Below are positions 50,131 through 60,246 of a stretch of DNA of 64,000 bases, piece by piece; the stretch's first letter is position 1; the number at the start of each line of letters is the position of its first letter. The position numbers were made by a program, and so were the translations under genes. The stretch comes from Seriola aureovittata (lineage: Eukaryota; Chordata; Actinopteri; Carangiformes; Carangidae). The DNA is taken from assembly GCF_021018895.1 (NCBI RefSeq), contig NC_079364.1, positions 14,252,385-14,316,384 on the forward strand. Direction: 5' to 3'. The notes below the pieces were generated by a model that saw nothing but the letters and a program-made list of their open reading frames with translations, was not told where the DNA came from and did no database searches.

Positions 50131-51133
50131 GTGAGTGACCCCTGCCAAAACTGCAACTTCAGCTGGTTCTTACAAAATAAAGACAATTTTGCATGAAAGG
50201 CAGACTCGCATTAAGTGTTTGCACCATGCAGTTTGTGTAGGGTTGCTAAACTAGTCATGTTTTTCATGTGCTCTCTCCAACTGTTGAACCAGTGTGATTG
50301 GTCAAAAATATTATATGTCCGCTTACAGAGAAGCTTCATCTTTTCTCTTTTGGATCAGTGTTTCCATTTATACTTTTTCATCAGCACTAGATTAAGTTTG
50401 AGCTGTCGATTATTTTTATTATAAATTAGTTTGCCTTTTTGTTTTCAATTAATAAATTAACCGTTTAGTTGATCAAATGTAAAAGTAGTGAGAAATCACA
50501 ATTTCACAGGGTGATGTCTTCAAAGTGCTTGTTTGATATATCCAACAGTCCAAATCCCAAAAAGATATTCAGTTTACAATGATATAAAAGGCAAAAGGAA
50601 AAAAACAGGAAAATGGCAAATTCTCATACGTGAGTAGCTGAAAGTAGTGAATAATTATTTTTGGCCCAAAAAATGAACAAAACACAGCTCAAAGGTGCCC
50701 TGTGGTGTTTTCTTGGAAACAAACAAAATGATGTTGACATCCAGTGTTACTCACCAAAACTCAATGGTTACTGTATATCCTTGAGGTTTAACAAAGGTGT
50801 AGAGTGCATTTCCTTCCCCATGAAGCATTTGCAAATCCAATTTTACTTCCAGCATATCTTATATCCATATTTACTAGTCAGCAGAGACTTCCTTTCTGCC
50901 TTTGCTGGTGCATTGCAGCACATCTTGGCACGTTATCATCACCTGTTGATCAGTGGAATAGTGTGACACCGTTGGTAGGACTATGTATTGTGTTACCCAT
51001 GTGCAGACACATGTGCACATGCATTCTTCATGTGCATCCATGAGATAAACAAAATGAGGACCCACTCATAGAAAAACAATACTTGTTTGTCATTTTAAGT
51101 AGTCTCAGTATTTAACAGTTTTTCTGTGTGCAG
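50131..51133 (+). other. Intron with a hAT-like copy
   Basis: About 1 kb. Roughly 50400-50680 is a repeat copy (listed); the rest shows nothing. Confidence 0.75.
50400..50680 (+). mobile_element. hAT-like 'GGGCTGCAACTAA' family, copy 3
   Basis: It starts near GAGCTGTCGATTATTTTTAT and contains GATGTCTTCAAAGTGCTTGT, CCAACAGTCCAAATCCCAAA and AGATATTCAGTTTACAATGA, phrases I recognise from a very common fish element. It is in the opposite orientation to 39003-39288. The right end is decayed. Confidence 0.7.
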
Positions 51134-51325
51134 GGTGAGGAAGATGTGCCTCCCAGACCTCCTCTACCTCAGCTCTACAGTCCTGATGAGCACCCCCCTG
51201 CTGTGCCCCCGCTGCCCCGGGAGACAACGGTCATCAGACACACTTCTGTACGTGGCCTCAAACGACAGTCAGATGAACGCAAAAGGGACAGAGAGATTGG
51301 CCAGTACACTAATGGAGACAGTAAG
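51134..51325 (+). CDS. plekha7: plekha7 exon: Pro-rich block and RGLKRQSDERKRDRE
   Basis: Sixty-four codons in phase 0; acceptor TTTTTCTGTGTGCAG, donor AAG|GTACAT. It encodes GEEDVPPRPPLPQLYSPDEH, PPAVPPLPRETTVIRHTSVR and GLKRQSDERKRDREIGQYTN. PPRPPLP and PPAVPPLPR are candidate SH3-binding motifs. It is near-identical to human PLEKHA7. Residues 901-964. Confidence 0.97.
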
Positions 51326-51405
51326 GTACATGCACTACCTGTGTATATTTGTGGTTTCTGCTGCTTGAATGTCATCTGTTTCTAATCTTTGTCTGTGTAT
51401 CTCAG

Positions 51406-51523
51406 GTGGAACTTAGGCCTTTTCTGAGCAATCCAGAGCTTATGGGGGCTGGAGACGGCTCCAGCCACATCATTATTGGAGCATCCGGACATGATGGAGG
51501 TTATCAGACGTTACCCAGCAGAG
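51406..51523 (+). CDS. plekha7: plekha7 exon: VELRPFLSNPEL to YQTLPSR
   Basis: The acceptor is CTGTGTATCTCAG and the donor AGAG|GTACTT. It encodes VELRPFLSNPELMGAGDGSS, then HIIIGASGHDGGYQTLPSR; phase 0 in, one base left. It corresponds to human VELRSYVSEPEL…RYQTLPGRG. Residues 965-1003. Confidence 0.95.
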
Positions 51524-51624
51524 GTACTTGGATGGTAGAGCCAGCAGAATTTAGATTGTTTTTGCTTTAGCTGTAGCATTTTTTTTGAAAACAGTGTATT
51601 AATGTTTGTTGGATTTCCCCTCAG

Positions 51625-51716
51625 GAATGGCTGGATCCTCACTTAGACTAAATCAGTCTTCAAGCATTTCCTCATATGTGACCATCCGAAGAGCAGCCTC
51701 AGCTGTCGGCATGAAG
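51625..51716 (+). CDS. plekha7: plekha7 exon: SSLRLNQSSSISSYVTIRR
   Basis: The acceptor is GGATTTCCCCTCAG and the donor AAG|GTGAGG. Two bases complete GGA. It encodes GMAGSSLRLNQSSSISSYVT then IRRAASAVGMK; human has GSTSRLQQSSTIAPYVTLRRG. It leaves in phase 0. Residues 1004-1034. Confidence 0.95.
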
Positions 51717-52633
51717 GTGAGGCAATGAGGTGAATTAAATACGCAGAATCAAATCAAATAATGAAGAGTGAAACAAAAGTGAGTACCCAAATCAACAGAG
51801 AGACAGCACAGATATAGTAGCATGTAGCTCCAATTCTAGATGATATCAGTGAAATTGATGAATGAATTCATCATCACATTAAGTTCTTTGATATTAATTA
51901 ATTGATATTAATACTTCTGGCTCTCTTAAGTGCTCCATCAGAGTCAGCTTGAAGTGTTCACAGGTGGGAAGACAATGACGGATCCTGTTTTTATTTTCTG
52001 CACTACAGACCTGAAAGAATACAATATTTATAATATATGATTTGTAATATAATGTAATAATTAACCATCTTCAGATTTAGATCTTGACATTTATATTTTA
52101 CTGTGTTTAGAAATCACGGTCCAAACTTGTGTTTATCCCATGGTTCTTTTTGTGTTTGTGTGTTTTACTAGAATATAATCCATATCCATAATTTTCAAAA
52201 TGTCAGATTTTGGTTGCAATATATCTTATTCATTTAGACAGAACCTACAGCTACAGTTTAATAGATAGAAAATGTAAGCAATAATATATTGCCTTTACTT
52301 AAAAACATTCTACAAACGTTATTCAAATTCCTTATTAATAAGGATTATTCTGGAGAAGAAAAATAAGCATTTGTGGGCCTGGACACTTTTACACTGTTTG
52401 TAATCTACAATGTGCACCGGATTCTCTCTGAATGCTCAAATTATAACCTCAGAAATGTCTCAGTTGTGAAAACTGGATAGTGTACTGTGTTCTTTTTGCC
52501 TTTCTAATTAACATCAACTACTGTATGCTTTTACCTTCTTGTTTGTTTTTGTTGTTTTTTTAATTCCACTTCTTTGCCTTCTGCTGCACCTTTTGCTCTT
52601 ATTATCAACTCTCTTTCCTCCCACTCCTCTCAG
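51717..52633 (+). other. Intron
   Basis: About 0.9 kb of AT-rich DNA, no recognisable element. Confidence 0.7.
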
Positions 52634-52873
52634 GAGAGACCAAAAAGTGCCTTGGAGCGTCTGTACTCTGGGGAGCCGGCACAGCAGCAGAGGGGGAAGA
52701 TGAGTGCTGATGAGCAGCTGGAGAGGATGAAGAGGCACCAGAAGGCCCTCGTCCGCCAGCGCAAACGCACCCTGAGTCACGGAGACCGACACGCCTCTTC
52801 AACGTCACGCACCTCGTCTTCGTCCTCATCCTCACGCCCACTTTCTGCAGACATGGGATCAGTATGTTACTAG
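52634..52873 (+). CDS. plekha7: plekha7 exon: basic helix and short-form C-terminus
   Basis: The acceptor is CCACTCCTCTCAG. It encodes ERPKSALERLYSGEPAQQQR, GKMSADEQLERMKRHQKALV, RQRKRTLSHGDRHASSTSRT, a Ser run and RPLSADMGS. Two outcomes are possible. Reading on gives VCY and TAG at 52871-52873, matching the GSVC end of the short human form. Splicing at GTATGT (52862) removes VCY and joins 54661 in phase 0. Thus the donor itself encodes the last conserved Val-Cys. Both phases are exact. Residues 1035-1113. Confidence 0.95.
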   Translation, partial: ERPKSALERLYSGEPAQQQRGKMSADEQLERMKRHQKALVRQRKRTLSHGDRHASSTSRTSSSSSSSRPLSADMGSVCY

Positions 52874-53757
52874 AACAGTATCACACATCACACTCTCAAG
52901 CATGACGACAACCATACTGAGAGTGGCGATCTACAGTTGTCATGCATGCCTTTACTCAGAGTAGTGGGTATTTTCTCTGTTCCTGGCATTACAAAGTTGA
53001 TAGTGATACATTAAATTAGTGTAATATGGTAATTCACTACGTGGCTCTAACGGTGCTTCTTTCATGCATGTTGTTTTCAGACTTTAGCAGGACTTATTCA
53101 CAGCAGACATATTGACTTGTTGAAGTAGGAAAAAGCACAGGGTTTCCTAATAACATTAACAATGGCTCTGTTTTGTTCTACTGTCCCATTGAGCCATGAC
53201 AATGACACAGTGAGACATGACCCTCAAACTGAAACTAAATGGAATTCAGCCATCATTGTTTATATTACTTACTCCCGTGATTTTCCTGCTGTAACATGTA
53301 AAAAAGTCTCCGCTGAACAAGGCCTATACAGATAACAGTTTCTGCTCTACAAACTATAGCACAAAAAGTATGTACCATACTAATATAACTGTTGAAAATC
53401 TTTATTATGAAGTGAAAGTAATGACAATTACAGTGAGTAGAGATGGTGGTCTTGCTCAAAATCTTTACAAATAATATATCTTGCCTATGAAAACACATAA
53501 CACACTAATTACCTCAGACATATGACCTTAATGCCATCTACACCTCGCATTCATCCATTTCTGGGTATTTTTCTCATTTTTTCTTTGTTGTAGACACTAA
53601 CATTGCTTCGTCCATCCCTTCTCCCCTCTCCTCACCAATCTTTCCATTTCTCGGATGTGGTAGTTTTCACTCTGGCAGTATGCTTTTACCATACTACCAT
53701 ATTGTTTTCTAACCTGTAACAGTGGCTGTGCTTCCAGGTGTATTTTTGAGTGTCTAT

Positions 53758-53758
<1 letters not shown>

Positions 53759-53832
<74 letters not shown>
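53759..53832. repeat. (TG)n(AG)n compound microsatellite
   Basis: A TG run of about 17 units directly joined to about 19 AG units. Within the putative short-form 3' UTR. Confidence 0.95.
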
Positions 53833-53835
<3 letters not shown>

Positions 53836-54206
53836 GGGAGTGAGGGAGAGAAAGTGAAAGAGAGTGCAGACTTATTTTCTACTTAACAAAACATTGACAT
53901 ACACTGAGCAATGCCTATTTAAGTCTACTCAACTCAACCTCATCAAAGCATTTTTCTCACTTAATTTTTTATATTTTTAAATGAAGACAAAGATGGTCTG
54001 AGTGTTTATGGCTTGGGACCTACTGATTTCCCATTTATCACCCCCAGGCTTTGTGAGAGGACACCTTTATTTATACAATACTAATGTGTATGACATCCAT
54101 TTCAATATCAAAACATAGGTTAAGTGATCTCACTGTTTGCTCAGTGTTTTTATCTGCTAATTAATTGTTAGTTATAAGAACCCTTTTTCATATGTGAATG
54201 TTTGCA

Positions 54207-54233
54207 AATAAATAAACATTATTTTCTAATAAA
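54207..54233 (+). promoter_or_regulatory. plekha7: Candidate poly(A) signal cluster
   Basis: Three AATAAA hexamers at 54207-54212, 54211-54216 and 54228-54233, followed by a T-rich stretch and GGATGTGTTTGGTG. They sit between the short-form stop and the long-form exon at 54661, where a poly(A) site for the short form is expected. Confidence 0.5.
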
Positions 54234-54660
54234 CACATATTGCCATGTTTTTTATTAATTATATGGATGTGTTTGGTGAAACTGTCATCGGTGTAAGTGT
54301 TTTTCTGTCTTGTTTATTTCAGTGCCATTGTGCTGTCTTCCTTATCTATGTTGTAGTGGATTTACCGCATGCTCTTATTCAAGAGCTTTCGATTTCATAT
54401 AGGCATGCATACTCATTTATGCATGCTCCCTCTTTTTCTATTTCACACCTGTACACACCCACGCACACCCTCTCTGTTTCTCTGTCACTGCAGCCTTTAA
54501 TGTTAGCATACCAGTAATAACTAGTGTGCTGTACAGTGCTTGTTTTATGAGTGTGAAGGCAAGTGTCAGTTTCACATTTACTTGATAATCAAGACATCTT
54601 GATGGCAACATCCTATAATTTGTTTCACAGTTTTTTTTTTTCCCTGTGTGCGTTATCCAG

Positions 54661-54888
54661 TGGAAGAGAGAGCAGGAGTTTGACCTGCAGTTGCTGGAGA
54701 GGGCTGTTCAGGGGGAGGAGGCACAGGGAGTTAGGAGTGTCCAGGGGGAGGAAAGACCTCCCGAGCACAAAGAAAGACCCCGTTCACACTCCGACGAATG
54801 GCTCACCTTTCGCTCCATGGCCACAACTCCTCCTGCGCATGAAGCTGACCTGGAAGCACTGGACTATGATGTGGACCTTAACAAAGAA
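54661..54888 (+). CDS. plekha7: plekha7 exon: long-form C-terminal region
   Basis: Seventy-six codons in phase 0. The acceptor follows a TTTTTTTTTTTCCCTGTGTG tract ending CGTTATCCAG; the donor is GAA|GTAAGT. It encodes WKREQEFDLQLLERAVQGEE through RPPEHKERPRSHSDEWLTFR to HEADLEALDYDVDLNKE. The end DYDVDLNKE matches the YDVDINKELSTP region of PLEKHA6, which leads into the ERYIDLEP tail. That tail is not in the window, so the gene must continue to the right of 64000. Confidence 0.9.
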
Positions 54889-55770
54889 GTAAGTTCTCTT
54901 TGTCTCAGTGAATAAATACAGCTGATGAGTTTAATGTCAACACATAAAGATGATAAAGGTAGAAGAAGAAAACATAACACTCACCCAAAGACAAGAAAGA
55001 GCTGGGGTGTGTGTAACCACAGTCCAAACAGTACAAAAAATATTTTGTACACACAAATCACTAAGATTGTTCCTTTCATTCAACTTAGTGAACTTAGATC
55101 CTGAGAACTGAATATCAAGAACAATCTAACTGATTTGGGTGTGTGAACCCATTTTTATACGTCGCATACAGAAATTCAAAAAATAACCTTGAATTCATCA
55201 AAAACTTGTGGGTGTGCTGGATATACATCACAGTGAGTAGTCATGTGACTGAACCCAGACCCCACGGGGCATCCTCATACATTTTCTGTTAGAATTTATG
55301 GTTTGCTCATTTTGTCCTATTCTGGATCACAGCATCACATGAACACCCTCTTTTGGTAGGTGGTGTGAAAACCACAAGCAATAGTATAAACTAGGGCTTA
55401 TTGTGAAGGACAGACAAATGAGTTAGAAGAAAAGAGACGGCATTTGACGTGACTTAAAACTAACTTACAAATAATACTCCGTTGAATGAAAATGCCATAG
55501 CTCTCATGTACTAGCCCTTATGTGCAGCTGCATTCTTCCTGGTCTGTGCTTGCCAAAGGTGGAGGTTTGTTCTCAACATTGGTAGGGACACAACAACTCC
55601 GCCACCCCTCAAAAACAAAGAGATTGGCTTTTTAATGCCTTCAACCAAATGGTTTATTAACATATAAGATATGAATTTACATTCAGGAATGCCCATATAG
55701 AAATGTAATATATGTACATGTGTTGAATTTCCATATATAAAATGTATGTACATATGAAGTAAAATCATAT
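54889..55770 (+). other. Intron, unique part before the repeat region
   Basis: About 0.9 kb with no recognised element. A short minus-strand open frame at 55511-55789 has no family resemblance and overlaps the palindrome. Confidence 0.6.
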
Positions 55771-55772
55771 TA

Positions 55773-55784
55773 TTTAAAGTATAG

Positions 55785-55822
<38 letters not shown>

Positions 55823-55834
55823 CTATACTTTAAA
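55773..55834. repeat. 62-bp perfect AT-rich palindrome
   Basis: The arms TTTAAAGTATAGCTCATATA and their exact reverse complement flank a TA-repeat centre, with no spacer. It can form a cruciform or a long hairpin. Weaker symmetry continues outside the arms. Confidence 0.9.
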
Positions 55835-56099
55835 TAGACATGAATTGATGTACGTTATAAACTTATATCTTCATATATCCAGAGGATGTATGTATGTCAT
55901 AATAATATATCCTCTTATAGGTGACACATATGGTAACATCAGTCTTAATATAGGGACATACTATATATGTCATGTATAGTATGACTTTTTTACGACATAA
56001 AAAGTCTTAAGAACATCAAAGGAATGAAGAGTCATAAAAAAGTCATACTATAGTTAGGCATAAAAAGTCATAAAAACGTCAAAGAATAGTAAGCCATAT

Positions 56100-56255
56100 A
56101 AAGATTTAGCAATATAATGCATTAGAGTTGGATGTCTTTCGACTTTGAGAGGAGACTGGAGGTGGGCTTCAAACCCAAGACCGTCTCATTTTGAGGAATC
56201 AGTTCTAAACATTGCACCACCGAGCTTACACATTAGTAACACACAACAACAACAT
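56100..56255 (-). repeat. tRNA-like segment in the array, copy 1
   Basis: The minus strand reads GGTGGTGCAATGTTTAGAAC … GAGACGGTCTTGGGTTTGAA then GCCC. It has an A-box-like TGGTGCAATG and a B-box-like GGTTTGAAGCC (canonical GGTTCGANNCC). The + side starts with ATTAGAGTTGGATGTCTTTC. Confidence 0.65.
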
Positions 56256-56381
56256 GGTATACTAGGGCATAAAAAGTCATAAAAAAGTCACGGTATAGTA
56301 AGGCATAAAAAGTCATAAAAACGTCATAGTATAGTAAGGCATAAAAAATCATAAAAACATCACAGAATAGTAAGGGATATA

Positions 56382-56545
56382 TAGTTTTAGCATTGTAAGG
56401 CATTAAAGTTTCCTTTTAACCTAATGTGGATGTCTTTTGACTGTGAAAGGAGGCTGAAGCTGGGCTTCAAACCCACTACCCTCTTGTTGTGAGACAGCAG
56501 TTCTAACCATTGCACCACCAAGCTTACCTGTTTATGAGTACGGCA
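56382..56545 (-). repeat. tRNA-like segment in the array, copy 2
   Basis: The best preserved copy. The minus strand reads TTGGTGGTGCAATGGTTAGA … GTAGTGGGTTTGAAGCCCAG. It has the general look of the fish SINE head GGTGGTGCAGTGGTTAGCAC…GGTTCGAACCC. Offset from copy 1 is about 295 bp. Confidence 0.7.
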
Positions 56546-56696
56546 TAAAAACGTCTTCGTGTAATTAGGTATTAAAAGTCAAAAAGTAAAAAAAAAAAAA
56601 AAAAAACGACATAGTATAGAAAAGCATAAAAAAGTCATAGTATATATTAAGGCATAAAAAATCATCAAAAAAATCAAAGAATATTTATCAAATAAA

Positions 56697-56865
56697 GTTT
56701 TAGCATTGTAAGACATTAGAATTGCCTTTGAACCTGTGTTTTCACTTGGAAAGGCGACTGGAGCCTGGATTCAAACCCAGAACCTTCTCATTGTGAGGCA
56801 TCAGTTCTAACCATTATACCACAAAACTTGCCCTTTTCTGAGTATTGTAACACACAACAACATCA
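56697..56865 (-). repeat. tRNA-like segment in the array, copy 3
   Basis: The minus strand reads TATAATGGTTAGAACTGATG … GGTTCTGGGTTTGAATCCAG. The B-box-like part GGTTTGAATCC is one base off canonical. Offset from copy 2 is about 305 bp. Confidence 0.65.
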
Positions 56866-57114
56866 TACTACAGTAGGGCAAAAAAATTCATGAAAACAAC
56901 ATAATATAGTGAGGCATAAAAAATCTTAAAAATGTCATAAGGCATAAAAAAATTATAATAATGAAATATTATAGTAAGGCATAAACTGTCATAAAAACAT
57001 CATAGTATAGTAAGGCATAAAAATGTCATAATATAGTAAGGCATAAAAAATAATGAAAAACGAAATAGTATAGAAAGGCAAAAAAAGTCATGAAAACGAG
57101 AATAGTAAGGCATA

Positions 57115-57235
57115 TAGAGTTAAAGTATTTCAAGATATTAACCTAATGTGGATGTTCTTTGAATGTGAGAGGAGGCTGAAAACGGGCTTCGAACACACGA
57201 CCTAATAGTATTGTAACACACAACAACATCATACT
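57115..57235 (-). repeat. tRNA-like segment in the array, copy 4 (truncated)
   Basis: Keeps GGATGTTCTTTGAATGTGAG and a B-box-like TGTTCGAAGCC on the minus strand, then jumps into the GTATTGTAACACACAACAAC block. The A-box half is deleted. Confidence 0.6.
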
Positions 57236-57566
57236 ATAGTAGGGCAAAAAAATTCATGAAAACAACATAATATAGTAAGGCATAAAGTGTCATAAAAACA
57301 TCATAGTATGGTAAGGCGTAAAAATGTCATAGTAAATTAAGGCATAAAAAGTCAGAAAAATAACAGTTTGGTAAGGCGTAAAAAGTAATAAAAACGAAAT
57401 AGTATAGTAAGGCATAAAAAGTCATAAACACGTCATAGTACAGCATAAAAAGTCATGAAAACATCATAGTAAAGTAAGGCATAAAAAGTCATAAAAACGA
57501 CATATAGTAAGGTATAAAAAATCTTATGAAAAGTCATAAACATGTCATGTAGTACGGCATAAAAAG

Positions 57567-59145
57567 TAGGGCCCGACCGATATGGATTTTTTGGGGCCGA
57601 TGCCGATTCCGATATTAGGGAATAAAAAATTCCGATAACCCGAACCCGATAATCAGCCGATTAAATTTTTACATTTTTCAATTTAAAAAAAGACAAAATA
57701 CCTGTCTTTGATGGCTTGAATATAGTTCCAAACACTTGTTACAAAGATATAAATTGAAGGGAGAACATTTTACTATTTTCAAATGCTTTTATCAGAAAGT
57801 GTGTAGAGCAAGCAGTTGCAATCATTTCCATGAACAATTTGTCCATTTCCTTTGTTCTTGAGTCATTGGGGGTCCACTTTGTGGTCCTATCAAAGGCTTG
57901 CATGAGTGTGGGCTGAGTTTGTGACTGTGACACTTTCTTTGATTGTGCCATCTTACCCTGTGCTTCCTCATAAACATCATCATGTTTAGCTTTAAGGTGC
58001 TGCCATAGGTTGGTTGTGTTTTTTGCTTTTTGCTTGCTTGATCCCTGGCTTATAGAAGTTGCACAAATATTACAGACTGCTTCACCAGTGACATTCTTGG
58101 TGAAGAAGTCCCACACCATACTACGACCTTCTTTTGCCATCTGTAAAAAAAAACAGTAAGACATAATATGCATTAGTTAAAAAATAATGTTACAAATCTG
58201 TCTAGGTATGTGCGCCATTTTTAAACTCAGACATTAAGCATTTGTCTTACTTGTTGTTGACATAAATATGGCGTGTACACTCCTGGCTAACGTTAATGGC
58301 TAACATTAGCCGCTAACGGCTAATCTTTCCCCTCTCTGTCAGCGAGAGCAGAGCTGAGTCCTCCGTGTGGACACAGACATAGGTGGAGAATTGTGTACAC
58401 ACCCCGCATGACAATAACAAGGCAACTCTGGACTCACAGGGGAATAGCACTGGTGATTCATAACAAAAATATTGGATGAAAATATGAACGAGTTTCACGG
58501 CAGATTATGTGTTATTAAGAAGCTGCATTGTCAGTGCCCTGATCACTGCCATTATATGGATATATCCATATAATATAATTTGCTCTGGTCTTATCTAGTC
58601 TGGTAGCATGCAGCTACTTGAGTGAGCATAATATTACTCTGAGCTACTGTAACGTTACAGTTACGTTCATTGTGCCGTTACTGACTTGGTTAAAGTGTTT
58701 AGCAAGGTAATATTTGAGCTAGGTTATCCTTACTTTAGCTTGCTAACATATCAGTCAAGCGTGACAGACACAACAAGGCACGTCATGGGAAACTTACTGA
58801 GTTATTGTTTATTTTACAAACTAGTTAAACTTATGACTTACCATTGAGGCAAACCGCTCGGTTTAGGCCTGGCAAATGCGCTGTCGGCTCTTCAGTCTTC
58901 ACTATTTCACTCTGCTGCGGTTTGACTGTGAAGCGTGACATGAAAGCAGTCGGAGCGTCCACTACTGGATACGTAACACAAGGACATCATTTCTAAGAAA
59001 AATACCATATTACCTGCCTTTTATTATTGAAAAATGAGTGTAAACATCGGCGTCAATCGGCCAACTTTTGGCCGATTACCGATTATTCTCTAATGGCTAT
59101 AATCGGCCGATTAAATCGGCCGGTCGATTAATCGGTCGGGCCCTA
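57567..59145 (-). mobile_element. Non-autonomous hAT element with BED-finger remnant
   Basis: The element is 1579 bp. The ends are perfect 15-bp inverted repeats, TAGGGCCCGACCGAT at the left and ATCGGTCGGGCCCTA at the right, followed by GATTCCGATA/AATCGGCC-type subterminal repeats. An exact 8-bp target duplication, ATAAAAAG, lies at 57559-57566 and 59146-59153; eight bases is the hAT rule. It encodes only the N-terminal BED finger on the minus strand, so it must rely on a transposase supplied elsewhere. The duplicated site is part of the surrounding minisatellite unit, so insertion came after the array formed. Confidence 0.93.
57739..58140 (-). pseudogene. BED zinc-finger fragment of a hAT transposase
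   Basis: The frame begins MAKEGRSMVWDFFTKNVTGE and has the BED finger pattern C-x2-C (VCNIC) then H-x4-H (HLKAKH), after the aromatic WDFF start typical of BED domains. It runs to FLIKAFENSKMFSLQFISL and a stop, 133 residues, whereas full hAT transposases are usually 500-700. The RNase H-like catalytic domain and hAT dimerisation region are absent, so it cannot transpose by itself. A fine acceptor (TTTTTTTTTACAG) directly precedes this ATG, and on the same strand an ATG|GTAAGT donor lies at 58844-58836, so the native gene likely had an upstream exon. Confidence 0.85.
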
Positions 59146-59215
59146 ATAAAAAGTAATAAAAACATCATAGTACAAAAAAATCATAAAACGTCATAAAGAC
59201 AACATAGTTTAGTAA

Positions 59216-60246
59216 GGCAAAAAAAGTCATGAACACGACATAGTATAGTAAGGCACAAAAAGTCATAAAAATGACATAGTATAGTAAGGCATAAAAATGT
59301 CATAGTATAGTAAGTCAAAAAATTCATAAAAATGACATAGTATAGTGAGGCACAAAAAGTCATAAAAATGACATAGTATAGTAAGGCATAAAAATGTCAT
59401 GGTATAGTAAGTCAAAAAATTCATAAAAATTACATAGTATAGTAAGGCAAAAAACTTAATAGTATAGTAAGGCACAAAAAGTCATAAAAATGACATGGTA
59501 TAGTAAGGCAAAAAAATATAGTAGTATAGTAAGGCAAAAGAAGTGATAAAACGACATAGTATAGTACGGCAAAAAAAAGTGATAAAAATGACATAGTATA
59601 GTAAGGCACAAAAAGTCATAAAAACGACATATATAATAAGGCATAAAAACGACATAGTATAGTAAAGTACAAAAAGTCATAAAAACGACATAGTATAGTA
59701 AGGCACAAAAAGTCATAAAGATGACATAGTATAGTAAGGCGAAAAAAGTCATAAAAACGACATAGTATAGTAAGGCACAAAAAGTCATAAAAATGACATA
59801 GTATAGTAAAGTACAAAAAGTCAAAAAAACGACATAGTATAGTAAGGCACAAAAAGTCATAAAAATGACATAGTATAGTGAGGCGAAAAAAGTCATAAAA
59901 ACGACATAGTATAGTAAGTCAAAAAATTCATAAAAATTACATAGTATAGTAAGGCAAAAAACTTAATAGTATAGTAAGGCACAAAATGTCATAAAAACGA
60001 TATAGTATAGTAAGGCAAAAAAAAGTGATAAAAATGACATAGTATAGTAAGGCAAAAAAACTTCATAGTATAGTAAGGTGCAAGGAGTCATAAAAAAGAC
60101 ATAGTATAGTAAGGCACAAAAAGTCATAAAAACGACATAGTATAGTAAGGCAAAAAATCTTCATAGTATAGTAAGGTGCAAGGAGTCATAAAAACGACAT
60201 AGTATAGTAAGGCACAAAAAGTCATAAAAACAACATAGTATAGTAA
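59216..60246. repeat. Higher-order repeat, 1031-bp unit, copy 1
   Basis: Landmarks at 59226 (GTCATGAACACGACATAGTA), the double AATTCATAAAAATTACATAG and the run CACAAAATGTCATAAAAACG recur 1031 bp later. The minus-strand peptides across about 670 bp are identical between copies. Confidence 0.9.

Larger units (their letters stand above)
52874..54240 (+). other. plekha7: Probable 3' UTR of the short form
   Basis: About 1.35 kb between the TAG and a cluster of AATAAA signals. It contains a (TG)n(AG)n tract at 53759-53832. For the long form this is the first part of an intron ending at 54660. No coding sequence was seen. Confidence 0.55.
55960..57558. repeat. Degenerate minisatellite, left part of the array
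   Basis: Repeated variants of CATAGTATAGTAAGGCATAA followed by AAAGTCATAAAAACGT, period about 30-40 bp, with many changes. It is interrupted three to four times by a segment of about 150 bp carrying a tRNA-like sequence. A block of about 90 bp beginning GTATTGTAACACACAACAAC occurs at both 56843 and 57208, so parts of this region were duplicated as larger units. Confidence 0.85.

Noticed and set aside
55511..55789. 92-codon minus-strand frame next to the palindrome
   Set aside because: Its repeated HMYIHFIYGNST-like text comes from local ATGTACATAT repeats; no gene evidence.
57739..58140. A domesticated ZBED-type host gene
   Set aside because: The frame sits wholly between perfect transposon ends with a target duplication and lacks the hAT core. 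It is a young deletion derivative of a transposon, not a host gene.
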